DNA of 64,000 bases, taken from contig DATENM010000153.1 of assembly GCA_035275065.1 (NCBI GenBank), positions 1 to 64,000 on the forward strand, given 5' to 3'. Within the stretch, counting starts at the first letter, position 1; each line of letters starts with the position of its first letter. Positions 17,566-25,186 of the stretch are shown piece by piece. The position numbers and the translations under genes were made by a program. The notes under the pieces were generated by a model that did no database searches, was not told the DNA's origin, and saw only the letters and a program-made list of their open reading frames with translations. Origin of the DNA: Blastocatellia bacterium. GTDB taxonomy: Bacteria; Acidobacteriota; Blastocatellia; UBA7656.

Positions 17566-18615
17566 ATGGGAAAAGTTTACGAAGCATTGTTGAGGGCAGA
17601 GAGCGAAGACGCGGTGCGCGGCCTGGACGACGACACCGACGACATCGAAGCGATTGACGTCGAAGACGAGCGGGCGATCCGCAACCCGCACGGCATTGAG
17701 CGCGCCACTCTGGGCGACGACGCGGGCTTCGAGCTCGACACTGAAGCAGAGATTGCGCCCGGCTTCGCCATTGAAGCCGAAGGCAACTTTGACCGCGGCT
17801 TCAATCGCGGCAGCGAGCGCGACAGAGACCGCAGGCTGGCGCGCGGCGGGCAGCCTTCACGTTTCAGCTTTCTGCGCTATTCGCTCGGCGACGGCTCGGT
17901 CTTCGATCAAGGCCCGCGCCAGGCATCCGCTTCGGCGCTGACGCGGCGCTCGATTGCCCAGCCGGCGCGCGAAATGACGGTCGATTTAGGCCGCATCGAT
18001 CCGCACCTGTCGGTACTCCTGGGCAACGACCGCGGCAGCAGCGAGCAGTTCAACAAGCTGGCGCTGACCTTGATCTCGCGTGCCGCCGAGCGCGGCTTCA
18101 AGCGCGTTCTGGTCGCTTCGGCCAATCACGGCGAAGGGCGCACGACGGTCACTTTGAATCTGGCCTGCGCGCTCGCCCGCGCCCGCCAGCGCGTGCTGGT
18201 CGTAGACTGCGACCTGATGCGGCCCGCGGCGCTCGCGCGGCTCGGGCTCGCGGCAGACATCGGCATGGTCGAAGCCTTCCGCAGTCAGCTTCCGGCGGGT
18301 GCCGCGACGCTGCGCGTGCAGCCGTTCGGCTTCAACCTGTTGCCCTGCCGCCAGCGCGTTGATAACCCGGTCGAGCTGCTGGCCGCGCCGGGCTTCTGGA
18401 AGATGCTGCAACTGTTTGACGCCGATCACGACTTCATTCTCTTTGATTCGTCGCCGCTGCTGGAGATGGGCGACGCGACGTTGCTGGCAAAGTTCACCGA
18501 CACGACTTTGATGGTCGTGCAGTCGGGCGCGCTGACCAGCGCCGAGATGGCGCGCGCCATTGCGCCGTTCACCCCCGAAGACCTGCTCGGCGTCGTGCTG
18601 AATCGCCTGAAATAG
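17566..18615 (+). CDS. CpsD/CapB-like BY-kinase, Walker A variant
   Basis: The product is 349 aa, soluble. The N-terminus MGKVYEALLRAE is the conserved opening of polysaccharide-associated tyrosine autokinases. An acidic linker (about 20-110) is followed by a P-loop NTPase fold: SANHGEGRTTVTLNLA near 185-200, VLVVDCDLMRP (Walker A') near 208-218, and FILFDSSPLLEMGDA (Walker B region) near 285-300. The invariant Walker A lysine is Arg192 here (CGC at 18139-18141). The protein ends at VLNRLK without the usual C-terminal Tyr cluster. It may bind nucleotide poorly and act as a scaffold rather than a kinase; this is inference. It sits directly behind its Wzz-like partner. Confidence 0.85.
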   Translation: MGKVYEALLRAESEDAVRGLDDDTDDIEAIDVEDERAIRNPHGIERATLGDDAGFELDTEAEIAPGFAIEAEGNFDRGFNRGSERDRDRRLARGGQPSRFSFLRYSLGDGSVFDQGPRQASASALTRRSIAQPAREMTVDLGRIDPHLSVLLGNDRGSSEQFNKLALTLISRAAERGFKRVLVASANHGEGRTTVTLNLACALARARQRVLVVDCDLMRPAALARLGLAADIGMVEAFRSQLPAGAATLRVQPFGFNLLPCRQRVDNPVELLAAPGFWKMLQLFDADHDFILFDSSPLLEMGDATLLAKFTDTTLMVVQSGALTSAEMARAIAPFTPEDLLGVVLNRLK

Positions 18616-18640
18616 CCCGCCACATCAACTCAATCATGAA

Positions 18641-18690
18641 GGCACAGAGGCGCAGGTTTCTCTGTGCCTCTGTGTCTGCGGAACCTCTGT
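18641..18690. repeat. CTCTGTGC-type degenerate inverted repeat
   Basis: GGCACAGAGG (18641-18650) pairs with CTCTGTGCC (18660-18668), and the right side continues as tandem CTCTGTGC/CTCTGTGT units. This is a shorter, asymmetric member of the tandem-arm palindromes. It lies in the 133-bp gap between the BY-kinase and the heparinase-like gene. Confidence 0.6.
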
Positions 18691-18748
18691 GTTAACATGA
18701 AAACCTCATGGCGCAAGACTGGAAGAACGCGAGAGCGACATACCCGCT

Positions 18749-20845
18749 TTGAACCGCTTGACCAACATCCGCACACGGCTGCGTGGCATGACGATGCAGG
18801 AGGTCGCCGGCGAATCCTGGCTGCGCTGCCGCCGCGCCGCTTATCGCGCCCTGCGCCGCGCCGGGGATAAGCGCGATGCGACCTTCATCACCGACCGCGA
18901 GCTTGAGCGCGCGCTCGGCGGCGCGGCGCTCACTGAAGTCGCGGCGCGCCTTCGCGAGCGCCGCGCGCCGCGGCTGCTGCCGGCCTTCGGCGACCTGCCG
19001 CAGACCGTCGAGCTGATTCAACAGTTTTACCCTGAAGCGAGCGAAGCCGCGCGCCGCGAAGCCGACGAGATTTGTCGGCACCGCATCCAGGTTTTCAGTC
19101 AGCCGGTTGAGTTCGGCGCGCAGATTGATTGGCACCGCGACCCGCGCGCCGGCCTGCGCTGGCCGCTGGCGCATTACACGCGGGTGCCTTTGCGGCTGGG
19201 CAGCGGCGCGGACGTGCGCCAGGTCTGGGAGCTGAATCGCCTGCACCAGTTCGTCGCGCTCGGTCGCGCCTACGCGCTCACCGGCGATGAGCGTTACGCC
19301 AGCGAATTCCTGCTGCAACTGGCCTCTTGGGTTGGAGCCAACCCACCGCGCTATGGCGTCAACTGGACGGTGGCCATGGAAGTGGCGCTGCGCGCCGTCA
19401 ACCTGATTGCCGCCTTCGAGCTGTTTCTCGCCTCTCCGCAAATCAGCGACGACGCCATTGCCCTGATGCTCAAGCTGATGCTCGCGCATGGCCGCTTCAT
19501 CCGCGCCAACCTCGAATACTCGCACCGCACGCCGAGCAATCATTATCTGGCGGACCTGATCGGCCTGTTCAGCATCGGCATGACCATGCCCGATCTGACG
19601 GAGTCGAGCGCCTGGGTCGGCTTCAGCGCGCCGCGCCTGCTGAGAGAGCTTTTCCGGCAGGTGCATGCCGACGGCGTCAGCTATGAAGGCAGCACCGCTT
19701 ATCATCGGCTGGTGACGGAAATCTACGCGCTCTTTTTTTCGCTCAGCACGGCAGGCGGCATGGAGTTGCCGGGCCGGGCCTGGGGGCGCTTCGAGGCGAT
19801 GATTGATTTCGTGCGCGCCACCCTGAAGCCCGACGGCAGCGCGCCGATGATCGGCGATGCAGACGATGGCCGCATGCTGCGCTTCACAGAGCGGCAGCCG
19901 GCGGATCACACTTACTTGATCGGGCTGGCCGCCGTGCTGCTCGAAAAAGAATCCTTCAAGCTGTCGAACCGCATTGACGAAGAGGCGCTGTGGTGGTTCG
20001 GCAAGCCGGGACTGGAAGCCTTCGACAGCCTGACGGTAAGCGAGGACGCTCCGATCTCTGAAGCGTTCAACGACGCACAGATTTATGTGCAGCGCGCCGA
20101 TGATCTGTATGCGGTGATCGATTGCGGCGACCACGGCGCGCGCGGGCGCGGCTCGCACGCCCACTCGGACGCGTTGTCATTTGAGCTGTATGCCCACGGC
20201 ACGACTTTCCTGCGCGACCCCGGCAGTTTCGTCTACACGGCGAGCGCGCGCTGGCGCAACCATTTTCGCTCGACCGCTTATCACAACACGGTGCGCGTAG
20301 ACAACGAAGAGATCAGTCGTTTCAATGAAGAGGCGCTGTTTGCTTTTATCGAGAACGTGCGCCCGCGCGTCAATCAATGGCAGAGCGATGCGGCGCGCGA
20401 CCTGCTCGACGCCGAGCATCACGCCTATGCGCGGCTGGCCGAGCCGATCATTCACCGGCGGGTAATCACATTCAACAAAGGCGAAGGCTACTGGACGGTC
20501 AAAGACCGCTTCAGCGGCGAGGGCGCGCACCAGTTCGAATTCTTTTTCAACTTCGACGCCGGCCTCGAAGCAACGGTCAGCGACGACCAGCGCGTTACGG
20601 TGCGCGGCCCGCGCGCGGCGCTGGCCATCATCCCTTTGAGCCGCCAGGTATTCGAGATCAAGCGCACGGATCGCTGGGTGTCGCCGGCCTACGCGACGCG
20701 CCTGCGCGCGTCTGGTATGATTTATCGTTTGTACGCCAACGTTCCTTTCGAGAACGTCTTCCTGCTCGTGCCTTACCTGCTCGGCGAGGAAGGAAAGGTT
20801 GCTGAAATCGAGGAGTCAGAAGTCAGGAGTCAGAAGTCAGAATGA
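18749..20845 (+). CDS. Heparinase II/III-like polysaccharide-modifying protein
   Basis: The product is 698 aa. The start is TTG 18749 (NRLTNIRTRLRGMTMQEV..), which matches the N-terminal 'R..LR.M...E' opening of this family in polysaccharide loci; ATG 18788 is the alternative. An alpha/alpha-barrel region (about 100-380; INWHRDPR-like and NWTVAMEVALRAVNLIAAFE, SNHYLADLIGL, YEGSTAYHRLV) is followed by the heparinase II/III-like beta domain (about 430-690; HAHSDALSFELYAHGTTFLRD, then STAYHNTVRVDNEE). The His/Tyr set HSD and YH is as in family members. It probably cleaves or edits acidic polysaccharide. The last ten residues (ESEVRSQKSE) and the stop codon come from a palindromic repeat. Confidence 0.85.
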   Translation: MNRLTNIRTRLRGMTMQEVAGESWLRCRRAAYRALRRAGDKRDATFITDRELERALGGAALTEVAARLRERRAPRLLPAFGDLPQTVELIQQFYPEASEAARREADEICRHRIQVFSQPVEFGAQIDWHRDPRAGLRWPLAHYTRVPLRLGSGADVRQVWELNRLHQFVALGRAYALTGDERYASEFLLQLASWVGANPPRYGVNWTVAMEVALRAVNLIAAFELFLASPQISDDAIALMLKLMLAHGRFIRANLEYSHRTPSNHYLADLIGLFSIGMTMPDLTESSAWVGFSAPRLLRELFRQVHADGVSYEGSTAYHRLVTEIYALFFSLSTAGGMELPGRAWGRFEAMIDFVRATLKPDGSAPMIGDADDGRMLRFTERQPADHTYLIGLAAVLLEKESFKLSNRIDEEALWWFGKPGLEAFDSLTVSEDAPISEAFNDAQIYVQRADDLYAVIDCGDHGARGRGSHAHSDALSFELYAHGTTFLRDPGSFVYTASARWRNHFRSTAYHNTVRVDNEEISRFNEEALFAFIENVRPRVNQWQSDAARDLLDAEHHAYARLAEPIIHRRVITFNKGEGYWTVKDRFSGEGAHQFEFFFNFDAGLEATVSDDQRVTVRGPRAALAIIPLSRQVFEIKRTDRWVSPAYATRLRASGMIYRLYANVPFENVFLLVPYLLGEEGKVAEIEESEVRSQKSE

Positions 20846-20927
20846 AAGAGGGGATCGGCGGCAGTCAGTACAATTGTCGCGCCTCTCTTATTCTGACTTC
20901 TGACTTCTGACTTCCAGCTTCTGACTT
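20815..20927. repeat. GTCAGAA inverted repeat overlapping a gene end
   Basis: The left arm 20815-20851 has four tandem 7-bp units (GTCAGAA with one GTCAGGA). The right arm 20881-20927 has the complementary TTCTGAC units. It contains the last codons and TGA stop (20843-20845) of the heparinase-like gene, and ends 5 nt before the asparagine synthase ATG. The whole intergenic space is this element. Confidence 0.9.
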
Positions 20928-20931
20928 AACG

Positions 20932-22980
20932 ATGTGTGGACTCTGCGGAATATATGAATATGGAGCGGCGCGGCCTGATGTCACGGCGGCGCTCGTCGAG
21001 CGCATGCGTGACACGATGGTGCATCGCGGCCCGGACGACGCCGGCATCTATCTCAGCGACGACCGCAGAGTCGGCCTCGGCAATCGCCGCCTGTCTATCA
21101 TTGACCTGTCGCCCGCCGGCCACATCCCCATGGCGAACGAGGACGGGCGCGTCTGGATCGCCTATAACGGCGAAGTCTACAATCACGAGCGGTTGCGCCC
21201 GCGGCTCGTCGCGCAAGGTCACACGTTTCGCTCGCGCACAGACACTGAAACGATTCTGCACCTGTACGAAGCGCGCGGCCTCGACTTCGTCCATGCCCTT
21301 GAAGGCGATTTCGCCATCGCCATCTGGGACGCGAACGCGCAACGCTTGCTGCTGGCGCGTGACCGCGTCGGCGTCAAGCCGCTCTATTACACACGGGCCG
21401 GCGGGCGCTTGATCTTTGCTTCGGAGATCAAGGCGATTCTCGAACACCCGGCGGTGACTCGCGACCTTGATGAAGAGGCGCTTTACCATTACCTCACCTT
21501 TCTGACGACGCCGGCGCCGCTGACGCTGTTCGCAGGCATTCGCAAGCTGCCCGCCGGCTGTATGCTGACCTGCGACGCGCGCGGCGAGGTGGAGGTCACG
21601 CGCTACTGGGACGCCATTGTGCCGCGGGCTGAAGCCTCGCTGATTGCCGATGAAGAAGCCGTGAGCGCCCGCTTGCTCGGCCTGCTCAACGACGCGGTTG
21701 AAAAGCGCATGATGAGCGATGTGCCCTTCGGCGTCTTCCTGTCGGGCGGCGTTGATTCGACGGCGAACGTCGCGCTGATGGCGCGCTTGATGAGCCGCCC
21801 GGTCAGCACCTACACGGTCGGCTTCCGCGATCAGCCTGAGGACAGCGAGATCGATGAAGCGCGCGCCGTCGCCCGCGAGTACGCCACGGACCATCACGAA
21901 GTCATGATCACGCAGCAGGAGCTGATCGATTTCCTGCCCGACCTGATTTATCACCAGGACGAGCCCATCGCCGATCCGGTCTGCGTGCCGCTCTACTACG
22001 TCGCCAAACTGGCGCGCCGTAGCGGCACGACGGTCGTGCAAGTCGGCGAAGGCGCTGACGAGCTGTTCTGTGGTTATCAAGATTACAAACGCTATCTGCG
22101 GCTTTATGACCGGGCGTGGCGGCATCTGGCGCGGCTGCCGCGATTTCTGCGGCAGCCGGCATCAGGTCTTGGACAAACCGTGTTGCGCCGCATGGCGGCG
22201 GGCCTGCCGTCGCGCTGGCACAAGATGGTCCCCGATCTGCTGCGCCGCATGGCGGCGGGCGAGCCGCTGTTCTGGAGCGGCGCTTTCATCTTTGACGAAG
22301 TTTATAAGCATCAACTGTTCACGCCTGCCGCCATGCAACAACTGGCGGCGCACGAATCGTTCAACGGCGACGCGCCGTCTTCTTACCCAGTGGTGCGGGC
22401 CGACCTTGAGCGCTTGCTCGCGGCGAATCCGCAGGCCGATCAGCTTGAGCGCATGATCTATCTCGATCTAAAGCTGCGGCTGCCGGAACTGCTGTTGATG
22501 CGCGTAGACAAAATGACGATGGCGACTTCGGTCGAAGCCCGCGTGCCGTTTCTCGATCACGAGCTGGTCGAGTTTGCCATGAGCTTGCCGCGCCATCTGA
22601 AGCTTCGCAACGGCGAGACCAAGTACATTCTCAAGCGGGCGCTCAAAGGCGTCATCCCCGACCGTGTCCTCCAGCGCCGCAAGCAAGGCTTCGGCGCACC
22701 GATCAACCAGTGGATGCTCGACCGCATGGGCAGCTTCGTCGAACACACGCTGCTCAATTCGTCGCTCCGCGAGCGCGGCTTATTCGATTATGACTTCATC
22801 GCCCGCTTGCTTGCCGAGCATCGCAGCGGGCGGGTCAATTATTCATTCTTCCTGTGGAGCCTGCTGAACCTCAGCCTCTGGTACGAGCAATGGATAGATG
22901 GCGGAGCGGCGCGGGGACGCGGCGACGCGGCGACGCGGCGAGAATCACCGTCGCTGTCGGCGCTGTCGCCTCATGCCTGA
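20932..22980 (+). CDS. asnB: Asparagine synthase (glutamine-hydrolysing)
   Basis: The product is 682 aa. Cys2 of MCGLCGIYEYG is the glutamine amidotransferase nucleophile. RRLSIIDLSPAGHIPM, YNGEVYNH and RSRTDTETILH complete the class II amidotransferase domain (about 2-200). The synthase domain (about 220-620) has the PP-loop FLSGGVDST near residue 269 and GEGADELFCGY near 371. In polysaccharide loci such enzymes amidate uronic acids or related sugars rather than make free asparagine; that role is inferred from context. The final 25 residues (GGAARGRGDAATRRES..) are encoded by a palindromic repeat arm and look unlike the family C-terminus. Confidence 0.9.
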   Translation: MCGLCGIYEYGAARPDVTAALVERMRDTMVHRGPDDAGIYLSDDRRVGLGNRRLSIIDLSPAGHIPMANEDGRVWIAYNGEVYNHERLRPRLVAQGHTFRSRTDTETILHLYEARGLDFVHALEGDFAIAIWDANAQRLLLARDRVGVKPLYYTRAGGRLIFASEIKAILEHPAVTRDLDEEALYHYLTFLTTPAPLTLFAGIRKLPAGCMLTCDARGEVEVTRYWDAIVPRAEASLIADEEAVSARLLGLLNDAVEKRMMSDVPFGVFLSGGVDSTANVALMARLMSRPVSTYTVGFRDQPEDSEIDEARAVAREYATDHHEVMITQQELIDFLPDLIYHQDEPIADPVCVPLYYVAKLARRSGTTVVQVGEGADELFCGYQDYKRYLRLYDRAWRHLARLPRFLRQPASGLGQTVLRRMAAGLPSRWHKMVPDLLRRMAAGEPLFWSGAFIFDEVYKHQLFTPAAMQQLAAHESFNGDAPSSYPVVRADLERLLAANPQADQLERMIYLDLKLRLPELLLMRVDKMTMATSVEARVPFLDHELVEFAMSLPRHLKLRNGETKYILKRALKGVIPDRVLQRRKQGFGAPINQWMLDRMGSFVEHTLLNSSLRERGLFDYDFIARLLAEHRSGRVNYSFFLWSLLNLSLWYEQWIDGGAARGRGDAATRRESPSLSALSPHA

Positions 22981-23102
22981 GCAAGCCGCAGCCTGATTGA
23001 AGGGACATGGGAATAACCGGCATGACACCCGAAACCACCGCCGCTGATTTAGGTGACGAGAGCCAAGCCGCGTCGCCGCGTCGCCGCGTCCCCGCATCGC
23101 TG
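22911..23102. repeat. GACGCGGC inverted repeat bridging asnB and the flippase gene
   Basis: The left arm 22911-22942 (GGGGACGCGGCGACGCGGCG..) is the 3' end of asnB. The right arm 23068-23102 (CCGCGTCGCCGCGTCGCCGC, then GTCCCCGC) is coding for residues about 21-32 of the flippase. The loop of about 125 nt contains the asnB stop, the intergenic gap and the flippase start. Confidence 0.85.
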
Positions 23103-24329
23103 TTCGGCGAGACCGTCCGCCAGGCCGGGATGCTGTTCACGGCGCAGAGCGGCGCGCTCGCCGCCGGGCTGCTCATCAGCCTGATCCTGGCGCGCTGGAT
23201 GGAGCCGGCAGAGATGGGCCGCTTCGCCTTCTGTCTGGCCATCATCATAGTCGGCGGCGTCTTCTTTGAGTTTGGTTTCTTTTCGGCGGGAGCGCGCGTG
23301 CTGGCGCTCGAACACGACGGCCACAGCCAGCGGCGGGCGCTCGGCGCGCTGGTCATTCTGGCGGCGGTGGCCGGCCTCGCCTTCTCAGCCTTCATTGCTG
23401 CCGCCAGCCTGCCGATTGACGCGATATTCAAGAAAGACGTTCACTGGCTGTTGCTCGGCACGGCGGCGCTCGCCTTCTTTCAGCCGTTCCAGTATTTCAT
23501 CGAGCTGGGATGTCAGGGGCTGAATCGCATCCGCCTGCTTGCGGTCTTTCAATTAGTGATGTCGGGCGCTTATCTGCTGGCGCTTGTTGCGCTGGTGGCG
23601 GCTCACCAGCTGACCGCGGGACTGGCTCTGGGAGCCTATCTCGCGGGCATCGCCGTGGCGACCATATGGACGATTGCGCGGCTGCGCCCATCGTTCAAAG
23701 GCGTGTCGCCTTATCTGCGCATGACCTTGAGGCAGGCACGCGAGTACGGCGTCAACCTCTATTTCGCGCGCATCACCGGCATGATTTCGTCGCGCGCTGA
23801 CCAGTTGGTGATCGCCTATTTTCTGGCCGACGCCGCGCCGCTGGGTGTTTATGCCATCGTGCAAAAGTTCGCCAACCCGATCAACATGCTCGGTCGCTCG
23901 GTGGCGTTGACGCGCTTTCGCGCTTTCGCGCAACTGACGCGCGTCCCCGGTCGCCTGACGCGCTGGAACGCGGCGATGCTCGTGAGCGCCGCGCTTGGGT
24001 TAATTATCATCGGGCCGATGGTGGTCAATTTTTTATTTCCCAAATACAGCGCGGGCGTCGGGCTGCTGGTGCCATTCGCTCTGGCGAATCTGTTCGTCGG
24101 ACTTTTCCAGCCGTACAACATCTTTCTGTCATCGCACGGGCGCGGCGCTGAAGTGCGCAACATCGCCGCCGCGGTTGCCATCAGCAGCCTGCTCGGTTTA
24201 AGCATCGCGGTGCCACGCTATGGAATCAGCGGCGCGGCCTGGACTGCCGCCGCCGCCATGGCGCTGGACTACATGCTGCACCTTTACTACTATCAAAAGT
24301 TCAAGCGCACACTCGCTCAAAAGTCCTGA
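23007..24329 (+). CDS. Wzx-type polysaccharide flippase
   Basis: The product is 440 aa. ATG 23007 is preceded by GAAGGGAC; ATG 23022 is an alternative. There are about twelve hydrophobic segments from residue 35 on (AQSGALAAGLLISLILARWM, then MGRFAFCLAIIIVGGVFFEF, and so on). The MEPAEMGRFAF and ADAAPLGVYAIVQKFANPIN segments are typical of the MATE/Wzx fold. It would translocate lipid-linked repeat units across the inner membrane for the polymerase. Residues about 20-32 (QAASPRRRVPASL) are repeat-derived. It ends 2 nt before the methyltransferase gene. Confidence 0.88.
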   Translation: MGITGMTPETTAADLGDESQAASPRRRVPASLFGETVRQAGMLFTAQSGALAAGLLISLILARWMEPAEMGRFAFCLAIIIVGGVFFEFGFFSAGARVLALEHDGHSQRRALGALVILAAVAGLAFSAFIAAASLPIDAIFKKDVHWLLLGTAALAFFQPFQYFIELGCQGLNRIRLLAVFQLVMSGAYLLALVALVAAHQLTAGLALGAYLAGIAVATIWTIARLRPSFKGVSPYLRMTLRQAREYGVNLYFARITGMISSRADQLVIAYFLADAAPLGVYAIVQKFANPINMLGRSVALTRFRAFAQLTRVPGRLTRWNAAMLVSAALGLIIIGPMVVNFLFPKYSAGVGLLVPFALANLFVGLFQPYNIFLSSHGRGAEVRNIAAAVAISSLLGLSIAVPRYGISGAAWTAAAAMALDYMLHLYYYQKFKRTLAQKS

Positions 24330-24331
24330 GT

Positions 24332-25186
24332 ATGGAACAGCTCGAAAATCAATCTCACTCGGCACCCGGCGCGCAACCCGCCGCGCTCTCGGAGTGGAAG
24401 CAGCGAACCCGCGAGCAGTGGGGCGCAAACCCTTGCGGCGCGCATGTGGCGAGCGATTATCCGTTCGGCACCCGCGAGTATTTCGACGCCATTGAAGCCT
24501 ACCGTTATCAGGACTACGCGCCGTGGATGAAGGCGGCGCTCGGCTTCGACGCGTATCGCGGCAAACGACTGCTCGAAGTCGGCTGCGGCACCGGCACCGA
24601 CCTGTTGCAATTCGCGCGCGGCGGCGCACAAGTCACCGGCGTTGATCTGACACCGCGCAGCATCGAGATTGCTCGCCGGCGCTTTGCGGTCTACGACTGC
24701 GCGGCGACGTTTGCCATCGGCGACGCCGAGAGCCTGGCATTCCCCGATGAGAGCTTTGACGTGGTCTATTCGTTCGGCGTCCTGCATCACACGCCGGACA
24801 CCGAGGGCGCGATCAATGAAGTCCATCGCGTGCTAAGGCGCGGCGGGCGGGCCGTGGTGATGCTCTATCACCGCACCTCGCTTTATTACTGGGGCGGGTT
24901 GATGCTCAAGCGCGGCGTCTGCGGCGGCGAGTTATTGCAAGCGCGACCTGCCGAGATCATGAGCCGCTACGTCGAGCACAGCGAAACCGCGGGTCGCCCG
25001 CTCGTCAAAGCCTACACGCGAGGCGAGGCGCGCCGCCTGTTTCAGGGCTTCAGCGATTGCCGGGTCAGGGTCAATCAACTCACTCGCCACGAGCTCGGCC
25101 GCCTGGGCCGCGCGCTCCCCGAAAGCGTCTTTCAATGGCTGGCCCGTCACTTCGGCTGGAACCTCCTCATCACGGCTACCAAGTGA
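24332..25186 (+). CDS. SAM-dependent methyltransferase
   Basis: The product is 284 aa, class I. Motif I is LLEVGCGTGTDLLQFA at about residues 80-95, the acidic end of beta-2 is GVDLTPRSIEIA, motif II is GDAESLAFPDESFDVVYSFG, and post-motif is VLHHTPDTEGAINEVHRVLRRGG. The N-terminus YPFGTREYFDAIEAYRYQDY is common in polysaccharide-locus enzymes. The substrate is probably a sugar nucleotide or a lipid-linked glycan; not determinable from sequence. The stop overlaps the next gene's start (GTGA). Confidence 0.88.
   Translation: MEQLENQSHSAPGAQPAALSEWKQRTREQWGANPCGAHVASDYPFGTREYFDAIEAYRYQDYAPWMKAALGFDAYRGKRLLEVGCGTGTDLLQFARGGAQVTGVDLTPRSIEIARRRFAVYDCAATFAIGDAESLAFPDESFDVVYSFGVLHHTPDTEGAINEVHRVLRRGGRAVVMLYHRTSLYYWGGLMLKRGVCGGELLQARPAEIMSRYVEHSETAGRPLVKAYTRGEARRLFQGFSDCRVRVNQLTRHELGRLGRALPESVFQWLARHFGWNLLITATK

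Noticed and set aside
18692..20164. 490-codon minus-strand frame opposite the heparinase-like gene
   Set aside because: Antisense shadow of GC-rich coding DNA; no domain, no ribosome binding site, and the plus strand has a clear family.
20926..22125. 399-codon minus-strand frame opposite asnB
   Set aside because: Shadow of asnB; composition is Arg/Ala/His-rich without motifs.
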